Source: Bacilli bacterium (lineage in GTDB: Bacteria > Bacillota_I > Bacilli_A > RFN20 > CAG-826). From it: a stretch of DNA of 13,196 bases. The stretch covers positions 1 to 13,196 of the forward strand of contig JAILKX010000032.1 of the NCBI GenBank assembly GCA_024693415.1. Reading direction: 5' to 3'. The notes beneath the pieces were generated by a model. It was not told where the DNA came from. It was given only the letters and a program-made list of their open reading frames with translations, and made no database searches. The translations under genes and the position numbers were made by a program. Positions 7,426-13,196 of the stretch are shown here, piece by piece (position 1 is the stretch's first letter; each line of letters opens with the position of its first letter).

Positions 7426-9335
7426 AAACCGAGTTCCTCCTTCGAAAGCTGGGACAATGCAATGCTCCGATAAACATCGCAATCCCTAAGCAAATCCTTG
7501 TGTTTTCCCTGCCCGACGACCTGGCCCTCTTCGAGGACTAGGATCAAATCGGCTTCCATGATGGTGCCGATGCGCTGGGCGACGATGACTTTGGTGGCAT
7601 CCTCTTGGCTCTCCTTGAGGTTGCGCCTGACCTTGAGGTCGGTCTTGAAGTCGAGGGCGCTGAAGGAGTCGTCGAAGATCAATATTTCGGGCTTCGTGGC
7701 GACGGCGCGGGCGATGCAAAGCCTCTGCCTCTGGCCGCCGGAAACGTTTTTGCCGCCTTGGGAGATCGGGGCGTCGTATTTGCCCTCCATCGATTCGATG
7801 AATTCATCGGCGCAGGCGATCTGGGCCGCCTTCTCGATGTCTTCTTGGGTGGCGGTTGGGGCGCCGAAGGCGATGTTGCTCTTGACGGTGCCGCTGAAAA
7901 GGACGCCTTTCTGGGGGACGAAGCCGATCCTGTTCCTTAAGTCCTTGAAGCCGATGTCTTTGACGTCGACCCCGTCGACTTTGACGGTGCCTTCGGTCGC
8001 GTCGTAAAGCCTCGCCATCAGGTTGATGAGGGTGGTCTTTCCGCAGCCGGTGGAGCCGATAATCGCTACGGTATCCCCTTGTTTTGCCTTAAACGACACA
8101 TGTTCGATGACTTTGGTGTCGGCGTCTGGGTAGGCGAATCCGACGTCATCGAATTCGATCGTGCCCTTCTCGGTCGGGGTCACGGGGTTCTTGGATTCGA
8201 CGATCGAGGGCTCGGTGTGGAGGACCTCGCTGATGCGCTTGGCGGAGACGAGGGCACGCGGGAGCATGATGAACATCATGAGCAGCATCATGAAGGACAT
8301 GATGATCTGCGAGGCGAGCATCGTGAAGCTGCTCATCGTGGCGTAGGTGAGCTTATTGGCGTTGATGAGGCTGCCGCCGAGCCAATACATGCCGAGCGTC
8401 ACGCCGTCCATGATGATGGTCATGAAGGGCGAGAATAATCCGAGGACGCGGCCGGTGAATAGGTTCAGCTTGGTGAGGTCGTCGTTGGCCTTCTTGAACT
8501 TGCCTTCCTGATAGCCTTCGGCGTTATAGGCGTGGATGACGCGGATGCCGTTGATGTTCTCGCGGGTGACGCCGTTCAGCCTATCGACGAGCTTCTGGGA
8601 GATCTTGAATTTGGGGATGGCCAATGTCATGAGCGTGATGACCACGACGATCAGGGCGACGACGGCCGCCGCGATGATCGCGGTGAGCTCAAGCGAGGTG
8701 GCTTGGACCTTGCAGATGGCCCAAATCGCGGTCACGGGCGCCGCGAATACCATGCGCATGACCAATAAGAAGGAGAACTGCACCTGCTCGATGTCGTTGC
8801 CCGAGCGAGTGATCAATGAAGCGGTGGAGAAGCGGTTGATCTCGGCGAGCGAGAAGGAGGAGACTTTGCCGTTGACCGCGCGGCGGAGGTTCGTGGCGAG
8901 GTTGCTCGCGATGAAGGCGGCGCAGATGCCGACCAAGACCTGGGTCAAAGAGGATAGCGCGGCCACGCCTAGCATAAGTCCGCCGGCGTACCAGACGTCG
9001 GAGGCGTTTGCAGTGGCGATGGAGTGGACCGTGTCGGCGACGGATTGCTCAATTGCGCCTTGGGCCGCTGCGGCTTGCATTGCGGCATCCATGGCCTCCC
9101 AAGAGCCGTACATGTTGAATGCGGCCTGCATCTCGTCGGGGAGCTGGGACGGGTCGTGGTTATAGGAAATGAAAGTGATGGACTGAATGAGATCAGCCAT
9201 GCGGTCCACCATCATCATGGTGAACCAGACCTGCATGATCGTGAGGCCGATGATGATCGCCATCACGACCCAGTCGCGTTTTCTTAGTTTCTTTAGAATC
9301 GTCAGCATTTTGGGGTCCCGTAAAAGGATACGCAT
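7422..9335 (-). CDS. ABC exporter, degenerate-site half-transporter (first subunit)
   Basis: A half-transporter of up to 637 residues, first gene of the pair. Membrane domain: TM1 at about 22-43, then an unusually long extracellular stretch (about 44-112, rich in Met and Ala), then TM2 to TM6. The ATPase domain has Walker A GSTGCGKT (427-434) and a good signature SGGQR (532-536). The catalytic Glu after Walker B is Asp (FDDS, 555-556) and the switch His is Gln (IVAQRIG, 587). These are the known marks of the degenerate ATPase site in heterodimeric ABC exporters, so the gene is not decaying. It ends in an ATGA overlap with the partner. The start is uncertain: the ATG at 9335 gives the longest form, and the ATG at 9308 (MLTILKKLRKRDW) fits the family's usual start better. 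Neither has a clear Shine-Dalgarno. Confidence 0.94.
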   Translation of the reverse strand: MRILLRDPKMLTILKKLRKRDWVVMAIIIGLTIMQVWFTMMMVDRMADLIQSITFISYNHDPSQLPDEMQAAFNMYGSWEAMDAAMQAAAAQGAIEQSVADTVHSIATANASDVWYAGGLMLGVAALSSLTQVLVGICAAFIASNLATNLRRAVNGKVSSFSLAEINRFSTASLITRSGNDIEQVQFSFLLVMRMVFAAPVTAIWAICKVQATSLELTAIIAAAVVALIVVVITLMTLAIPKFKISQKLVDRLNGVTRENINGIRVIHAYNAEGYQEGKFKKANDDLTKLNLFTGRVLGLFSPFMTIIMDGVTLGMYWLGGSLINANKLTYATMSSFTMLASQIIMSFMMLLMMFIMLPRALVSAKRISEVLHTEPSIVESKNPVTPTEKGTIEFDDVGFAYPDADTKVIEHVSFKAKQGDTVAIIGSTGCGKTTLINLMARLYDATEGTVKVDGVDVKDIGFKDLRNRIGFVPQKGVLFSGTVKSNIAFGAPTATQEDIEKAAQIACADEFIESMEGKYDAPISQGGKNVSGGQRQRLCIARAVATKPEILIFDDSFSALDFKTDLKVRRNLKESQEDATKVIVAQRIGTIMEADLILVLEEGQVVGQGKHKDLLRDCDVYRSIALSQLSKEELGL

Positions 9336-9435
9336 AATTCAAGCGCATGAAAAATGTTTTGCAATCATAAAATTGCATTTATCGCGCGTACATTGACAGG
9401 AGCCTGTGCGTGAAAAGGTTTACAATTTTTACGAT
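9336..9435. promoter_or_regulatory. Divergent intergenic region between the ABC operon and the CotH-type gene
   Basis: An AT-rich 100-bp region that should hold promoters for both directions. Rightward, TACAAT (9421-9426) lies nine bases before the ATG at 9436. A perfect -35 TTGACA sits at 9393-9398, but the spacing of 22 bp is too long for a normal sigma-70 pair. Leftward, TTGCAA with 16 bp to TTGAAT, or TATCCT (complement of 9325-9330, inside the long form of the ABC gene), are weak candidates. The last would favour the start at 9308. No operator was recognised. Confidence 0.45.
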
Positions 9436-11532
9436 ATGAAAAACACCAACGCACTGCTGGCTTTTGCCTCGATGACCCTCCTTTGCTCATGCGGGGGACA
9501 ACAACCTTTGAGCTCGGAATCGGAGGCTGGGTCCTCCGCTTCGCAAACGACGGAGCCAACCGTTTCGCAAAGCGCGGAACCGACCCCTTCATCCTCCGAA
9601 GCGGAACCGATTGCCTCCTCTTCTGAAGAGGGGCCGATCAGCGTCTCCTCCTATGAAGAACCGATCTCTTCCTCTAGCGTCAGCGAAGTCTCGTCTTCGC
9701 CCGGATACGAGCTTCCGGAAGGATACCCAAATCCGGAATCCATGCGACCCATGCCATCGATTTATATCGATAACCCAACCGGGTCGTTCGATTTCGTTCG
9801 GGTTCCAGACCGCATGAACAAATGGGATTACACCGACTGCGAAGTGACCCTCGTCGACCCCGCGAACCCGGACTATTGCGCCGAGAAGGTCCCCTCGGGC
9901 GTCAAGGTGCGCGGGAATTACACCGCGAACTACGACAAGAAGCCCTTGCGCTTCAAATTCCCCGAGAAGCAGGGGATGTTCGGCCTTAACGGCGGGTCGA
10001 AGCTCAAGAGCTGGGTCCTATTGGCCGACGTCAAGGATTCCTCGCTCCACCGGAACGCCCTGTCGTTCCTGCTCGGAAAGACGCTTTTGGGCGAGGACGG
10101 GTATTATTCTTCCGACTGCCTGCCGGTTGAGGTCTACATCAATCAGTCCTATTGGGGCGTCTATCTCCTCGCCGAGCAGCAGCAGGTCAACAAGAAGAGG
10201 ATCAACATCTCGGAACCTGAAGCGGATTATCAAGGCACGGACATCGGCTACTTCTTCGAATTCGATGGCTATGCGAGCGAAGAGCCGCCCGTCGAGCAGG
10301 GGGGCGACCCGACCTTCACGATCAATTATTCCGGCAGATCCTGGCAAAACGGATACACCGTCAAAAGCGACATCACCTCGGACAACCAGCTGAACTTCAT
10401 CAAGAATTATCTCCAGAACGTCTATAAGATCTGCTACGAGGCAAGGCGCGGCACCTACTATAGCTTCAGCGAGGACTATCAAACCCTGAATCGCGTAAGC
10501 GCCACCGACGCCAAATCCCATATCTCTAGCATCATCGACCTCCCTTCCTTGGTCGATATGTATATCCTCCATGAGATCGCCTGCGACGCCGACATCGGCT
10601 GGTCGAGCTTCTATTTGGATGTCGATTTCGCCGAGAAGGCCGACCACCTGCTGCGATTTGAGGCGCCTTGGGACTTCGATTCCGGATTCGGCGTCAAAAA
10701 CGGCACCTGCGAGGACGCTCAGGGCAACTTTGCGGGCACGCAGGGCAACCCCTGGCTCGCATTGCTTAGCCAAGACAGCTGGTTCGTGGACCTCGTGAAG
10801 CAAAGGTGGTCGAAATTCGTATCCGCGGGGTACGTGGATTACTTATTCGACTATATTGACGCCGCAGACGCGGCCTATAGCGAGCAGTATAACCATAACT
10901 TCCAGAAGTGGAACCACCTGGGCGGGAACTATATGGGCACCAGGGCGGAACTCCGCTCCGAAGTGGTGAACTGCGAGACCCACCAAGACGAATCCGACTT
11001 CCTGAAAGACTGGCTCGCGGATCGCTTGACCTTCGTGAATTCCGAATTCGGCGACGGCTCGCCCGTCAATTTCCATAAGCCCATCGAAGAAAGGAATGAT
11101 GACCTGATCAACACGGTGAGGCTAGAAGCCGAAGAAGCTACCATCACCGGAAACGCCCGCCAGCACACCGGAAACAACGCATCCAAGAACGGATACCTCG
11201 GCGGCCTCGACGGCAACAAAGGCGTGAAGATTGCATTCAGCTACAATTGCTCGTCCGATAATTTGGAAGGCTTGGTCCGCTTTGGCGTCGCCAAGCAAAA
11301 GAATAGGCGCGCCTTGGGCGAAATGTTCATCCTTAAGGTCAACGGCCAAGAAATCGATATCCGCGGCGCGATCAACCCGCGTCCGACCACCAATGACCCG
11401 TTCCACGACTGGGGCAATATCCCTGCGGCGTGGGTTCCGCTTAAGCAAGGGGCTAATTCGATCGAAATCACCACGAGACGTTCCTCCACCAATTTCGATT
11501 ACATCGACATCGACCTTGCCGAAACAGCATAG
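9436..11532 (+). CDS. Surface lipoprotein with CotH-type kinase domain and C-terminal CBM6/35-like module
   Basis: A 698-residue exported protein. Residues 1-19 form a lipoprotein signal (MKNT, then ALLAFASMTLLCSC) with the likely lipidated Cys at 19. Residues 22 to about 95 are a Ser/Glu/Pro-rich linker suited to crossing the wall. A CotH-family domain follows (about 110-500), with 'VKVRGNYT..YDKKPLRFKF' (158-175), 'LLADVKDSSLHRNALSFLLG' and 'RFEAPWDFDSGFG' with the paired acidic residues Asp413 and Asp415. CotH is an atypical protein kinase that phosphorylates spore coat proteins in Bacillus; related domains occur in many extracellular gut proteins. The end (about 561-696, opening 'VRLEAEEATITG' and closing 'FDYIDIDLAE') resembles a CBM6/35 beta-sandwich. 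The ATG at 9436 is chosen over the GTG at 9406 because it begins the signal peptide. Kinase activity and sugar binding are inferred; the target is unknown. Confidence 0.86.
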   Translation: MKNTNALLAFASMTLLCSCGGQQPLSSESEAGSSASQTTEPTVSQSAEPTPSSSEAEPIASSSEEGPISVSSYEEPISSSSVSEVSSSPGYELPEGYPNPESMRPMPSIYIDNPTGSFDFVRVPDRMNKWDYTDCEVTLVDPANPDYCAEKVPSGVKVRGNYTANYDKKPLRFKFPEKQGMFGLNGGSKLKSWVLLADVKDSSLHRNALSFLLGKTLLGEDGYYSSDCLPVEVYINQSYWGVYLLAEQQQVNKKRINISEPEADYQGTDIGYFFEFDGYASEEPPVEQGGDPTFTINYSGRSWQNGYTVKSDITSDNQLNFIKNYLQNVYKICYEARRGTYYSFSEDYQTLNRVSATDAKSHISSIIDLPSLVDMYILHEIACDADIGWSSFYLDVDFAEKADHLLRFEAPWDFDSGFGVKNGTCEDAQGNFAGTQGNPWLALLSQDSWFVDLVKQRWSKFVSAGYVDYLFDYIDAADAAYSEQYNHNFQKWNHLGGNYMGTRAELRSEVVNCETHQDESDFLKDWLADRLTFVNSEFGDGSPVNFHKPIEERNDDLINTVRLEAEEATITGNARQHTGNNASKNGYLGGLDGNKGVKIAFSYNCSSDNLEGLVRFGVAKQKNRRALGEMFILKVNGQEIDIRGAINPRPTTNDPFHDWGNIPAAWVPLKQGANSIEITTRRSSTNFDYIDIDLAETA

Positions 11533-11547
11533 ATTAGAAGTTTTCTG

Positions 11548-11584
11548 TTTGGAATTGCGGCTCCGATATCGTATAAATGTTGGC
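11548..11584 (+). promoter_or_regulatory. Predicted dus promoter, leaderless type
   Basis: TATAAA (11572-11577) ends 7 bp before the ATG at 11585. TTTGGA (11548-11553) lies 18 bp upstream as a weak -35. No Shine-Dalgarno sequence is present between the -10 and the start codon. The same 7-bp spacing is seen before rqcP and gpsA. No terminator was seen between the CotH-type gene and this site. Confidence 0.6.
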
Positions 11585-12559
11585 ATGAAAATCGGAGACG
11601 TCGAAATCAAAGGCAAAGTGGTGCTCGGGCCAATGGCCGGGGTGACCACCGTCGCATACCGCGAATTCATGAAGCCCTTTGGGGTCGGCCTTTCCTATTC
11701 CGAGATGATCAGCGACTGCGGGATCGCCTTCGGGAACAAAAGGACCTATGACTACCTCGGGACCTCCGAAATGGACCATCCCGTGGGGCTACAGATCTTC
11801 GGGTTCGATGCCGCGACCGCCGAAAAGGCCATCGCGATCATCGAGAAGGAAGCCGATTATGAGATCCTCGACGTGAATCTAGGGTGCCCCGTCTATAAGG
11901 TAACCAAAACCGGCGCCGGCTCGAGCTGGCTCAAGAAGCCCGAGGAATTAGAAGAGTATATGAAGCGCATCGTCGCGGCTTCGCATAAGCCGGTGACCGC
12001 GAAGATCAGGCTCGGGTGGGATGAGGAATCCATCAATGTATTTGAGGTCGCCAAGCGCTTAGAAAGAGCAGGGGTGGCAGCGATTTCCATCCATTGCCGC
12101 ACCAAAGCGCAAGGCTATGCAGGGGCCGCCGACTACGAGGCGATCAGAGGCCTGAAAGAGCAATTGAGCGTACCCCTTATCGTTTCTGGGGATATTTTCA
12201 CCGCCCAAGACGCTAAGAAAGCGGTGGATATCACCCATGCGGATCTCGTGATGGTCGCCCGCGGCGGGCTAGGCCACCCATATCTTGTCACCCAGATCAA
12301 CGCCCTGCTCCTTTCGGGCGAGATCCTCGATGATCCGACATTGCTCCAGCAGGTTGAATGGGCCAAACAATTCAGCGAGATGCTCATCGCCTTGCACGGC
12401 GAAGAGACCGCGATCAGGGAGCTCCGCGGGCTCATTCCCCATTTCTTCGCCGGGTTCCCAGGCCACAAGGCGGTCCGCAACCAAATCGCGACCCGCACCA
12501 ACAGCAAAGACGATCTTTTCAAGACCTTCGATTGGCTTCTCACGAGGTCGCTGCGTTAA
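11585..12559 (+). CDS. dus: tRNA-dihydrouridine synthase (Dus, DusB-like)
   Basis: A 324-residue FMN enzyme that reduces specific uridines in the tRNA D-loop to dihydrouridine using NADPH. Visible motifs along the TIM barrel: 'LGPMAGVT' (14-21), 'NLGCPVYKVTKTGAGSSWL' with the catalytic Cys at 101, 'IHCRTKAQGYAGAADY' with the FMN/phosphate-region His170, 'IVSGDIFTAQDA' and 'DLVMVARGGLGHPYL' near the second phosphate-binding loop. The C-terminal helical domain (about 245-324) is complete. Some positions differ from the usual family text, for instance HCRT for HGRT and MVARGG for MIGRGA, but nothing essential is lost. The start at 11585 is set by the family beginning (MKIGDVEIKGKVVLGPMAG); a longer open frame into the preceding gene is rejected. 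The stop TAA overlaps the next ATG by one base. Confidence 0.94.
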   Translation: MKIGDVEIKGKVVLGPMAGVTTVAYREFMKPFGVGLSYSEMISDCGIAFGNKRTYDYLGTSEMDHPVGLQIFGFDAATAEKAIAIIEKEADYEILDVNLGCPVYKVTKTGAGSSWLKKPEELEEYMKRIVAASHKPVTAKIRLGWDEESINVFEVAKRLERAGVAAISIHCRTKAQGYAGAADYEAIRGLKEQLSVPLIVSGDIFTAQDAKKAVDITHADLVMVARGGLGHPYLVTQINALLLSGEILDDPTLLQQVEWAKQFSEMLIALHGEETAIRELRGLIPHFFAGFPGHKAVRNQIATRTNSKDDLFKTFDWLLTRSLR

Positions 12560-13047
12560 TGAAATACGAACTCCATGACCATGAATTTCCACCCCTGTAT
12601 CAAGCGGATTCGGAAATTCTGATCCTCGGCTCATTCCCTTCCATTGCCTCAAGGGCCCAGAAATTTTTCTATGGCCACCCGCAGAACAGGTTCTGGAAAT
12701 TGCTTCCCGCGGTATATGGGGACCCCGTGCCTTCGATGATTGAGGAGAAGACCGAGTTCTGCCACAAGCACAAACTGGCTTTATACGATTCCATAGAGTC
12801 CTGCGAGATCGTCGGCTCAAGCGACGCCTCCATCAAAAACGTCGTGCCCGCCGATCTGGAATCCATCATCTCCAAATGCAAAATCAGGAAGATCATCTGC
12901 AACGGCAAGAAGAGCTATGACTGCTTCCTGAAATACCAGAAGAATCCTAGGGACATCCCCGTGGTTTGCTGCCCCTCCACAAGCGCCGCCAACGCCGCCT
13001 TCTCTTTGGACGCCCTGATCCAGCAGTGGAAAACTGAACTCATCTGA
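12559..13047 (+). CDS. DNA-deoxyinosine (hypoxanthine) glycosylase, UDG superfamily family 6
   Basis: A 162-residue protein with the hallmarks of the hypoxanthine-DNA glycosylase family. These enzymes remove deaminated adenine from DNA to start base excision repair. Motifs: 'ILILGSFPSIASRAQKFFYGHPQNRFWKLL' spread over residues 20-49, 'ESCEIVGSSDASIKNVVP' ending near 97 with Asn94 in SIKN, 'IICNGKKSY', and 'CCPSTSAANAA' (137-147) in the place of the superfamily's DNA-intercalation loop. The length is typical. The start is the ATG at 12559, overlapping the dus stop (TAATG), which implies translational coupling; a longer frame reaching back into dus is a shadow. Activity on deoxyinosine is family knowledge and has not been shown for this protein. 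A general Mug-like glycosylase is the alternative. Confidence 0.87.
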   Translation: MKYELHDHEFPPLYQADSEILILGSFPSIASRAQKFFYGHPQNRFWKLLPAVYGDPVPSMIEEKTEFCHKHKLALYDSIESCEIVGSSDASIKNVVPADLESIISKCKIRKIICNGKKSYDCFLKYQKNPRDIPVVCCPSTSAANAAFSLDALIQQWKTELI

Positions 13048-13051
13048 GCCA

Positions 13052-13101
13052 TTTCCCGTTGACTTTTCGGCGATTTGAAAGTAAATACTTTCCCGTTGAC
13101 T
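13052..13101 (+). repeat. Direct repeat TTTCCCGTTGACT, two copies 37 bp apart, before the last gene
   Basis: TTTCCCGTTGACT occurs at 13052-13064 and again at 13089-13101, identical over 13 bases. Each copy ends in the -35-like TTGACT. After the first copy, 17 bp lead to TAAATA (13082-13087), a modest -10. The spacer holds ACTTT and AAAGT, which can pair. The copies could be a regulator site, duplicated promoter parts, or chance. Confidence 0.55.
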
Positions 13102-13105
13102 GTTT

Positions 13106-13196
13106 ATGGGTGCCCAAGAAGATTACGAAAAGGTCATAGAAGAGGTTGAGAAACGCAGCCAAGCGGAGCTCCAGCATACGAAGGGTATGCACGCTT
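13106..13196 (+). CDS. Start of an unidentified gene (3' part outside window)
   Basis: The ATG at 13106 opens a frame that runs out of the window after 30 codons. It begins MGAQEDYEKVIEEVEKRSQA and is rich in Glu, Lys and Gln, consistent with a cytosolic helical start. A stop at 13097 in the same frame rules out a longer upstream form. There is no Shine-Dalgarno and no -10 at the 7-base distance seen elsewhere in the window. Too little is present to name a family. Confidence 0.45.
   Translation, partial: MGAQEDYEKVIEEVEKRSQAELQHTKGMHA

Noticed and set aside
7426..7482. Longer start for the second ABC subunit
   Set aside because: It would overlap the first subunit by about 60 bp; the ATG at 7425 has a strong AAGGAGGA and the ATGA stop-start overlap typical of coupled genes.
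7422..9335. Decayed ABC gene because the catalytic Glu and His are replaced
   Set aside because: The frame is complete, the signature is perfect, and Asp/Gln at these places is normal for the degenerate subunit of heterodimeric exporters.
9406..9435. GTG start adding ten residues to the CotH-type lipoprotein
   Set aside because: The added residues would sit before a well-formed lipoprotein signal that begins at the ATG at 9436, and the predicted -10 lies inside this stretch.
9490..9710. Tandem DNA repeat or phase-variable tract in the Ser/Glu linker
   Set aside because: The protein is repetitive in composition, but the DNA units vary in sequence and length, and there is no homopolymer or exact tandem unit that would slip.

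Overview
The window looks like chromosomal core sequence from a Gram-positive bacterium of the Firmicutes (Bacilli or Erysipelotrichia-like, probably uncultured) with unusually GC-rich coding DNA. This rests on three things: the order mfd, rqcP, tilS, ftsH, which is a shortened form of the Bacillus subtilis mfd-to-ftsH region; Shine-Dalgarno sequences of the AAAGGAGG type; and a lipoprotein with a type II signal peptide. A gut or rumen habitat is only an inference, from the CotH-domain plus carbohydrate-binding-module lipoprotein. No phage, insertion sequence, CRISPR array, tRNA or rRNA gene was recognised.

Layout. Positions 1-4258 (+) hold the 3' end of mfd (transcription-repair coupling factor), rqcP (ribosome rescue S4 protein), tilS (tRNA-Ile lysidine synthetase) and ftsH (membrane AAA protease), closed by a clear intrinsic terminator. 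gpsA (glycerol-3-phosphate dehydrogenase) follows on the same strand from a promoter that begins inside the ftsH terminator tail. A 285-bp non-coding stretch full of GC-rich inverted repeats separates gpsA from two convergent minus-strand genes (5611-9335). These encode the two halves of a heterodimeric ABC exporter, translationally coupled by an ATGA overlap and ended by their own terminator. Divergent from them, at 9436-11532 (+), is a large lipoprotein with a Ser/Glu-rich linker, a CotH-type kinase domain and a C-terminal CBM6/35-like module. A two-gene unit follows: dus (tRNA-dihydrouridine synthase) overlapping by one base a family-6 type DNA-deoxyinosine glycosylase. The last 90 bp carry a 13-bp direct repeat and the start of an unrecognised gene.

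How the genes fit together: most are housekeeping functions, namely transcription-coupled repair, ribosome rescue, tRNA modification, membrane proteolysis, phospholipid precursor synthesis and repair of deaminated DNA. ATA codons are present (for example in gpsA, ftsH and the mfd tail), so a working TilS is needed.

The main points for a second look are: (i) genes that begin transcription units (rqcP, gpsA, dus and probably the CotH gene) have a -10-like hexamer ending 7-9 bp before the ATG and no Shine-Dalgarno, which predicts leaderless mRNAs, while tilS, ftsH and the second ABC gene have strong Shine-Dalgarno sites; (ii) the structured gpsA-ABC intergenic region; (iii) an altered PP-loop in TilS; (iv) the CotH-CBM lipoprotein; and (v) the repeat at the right edge. 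I did not find a multi-gene system that I would call undescribed.
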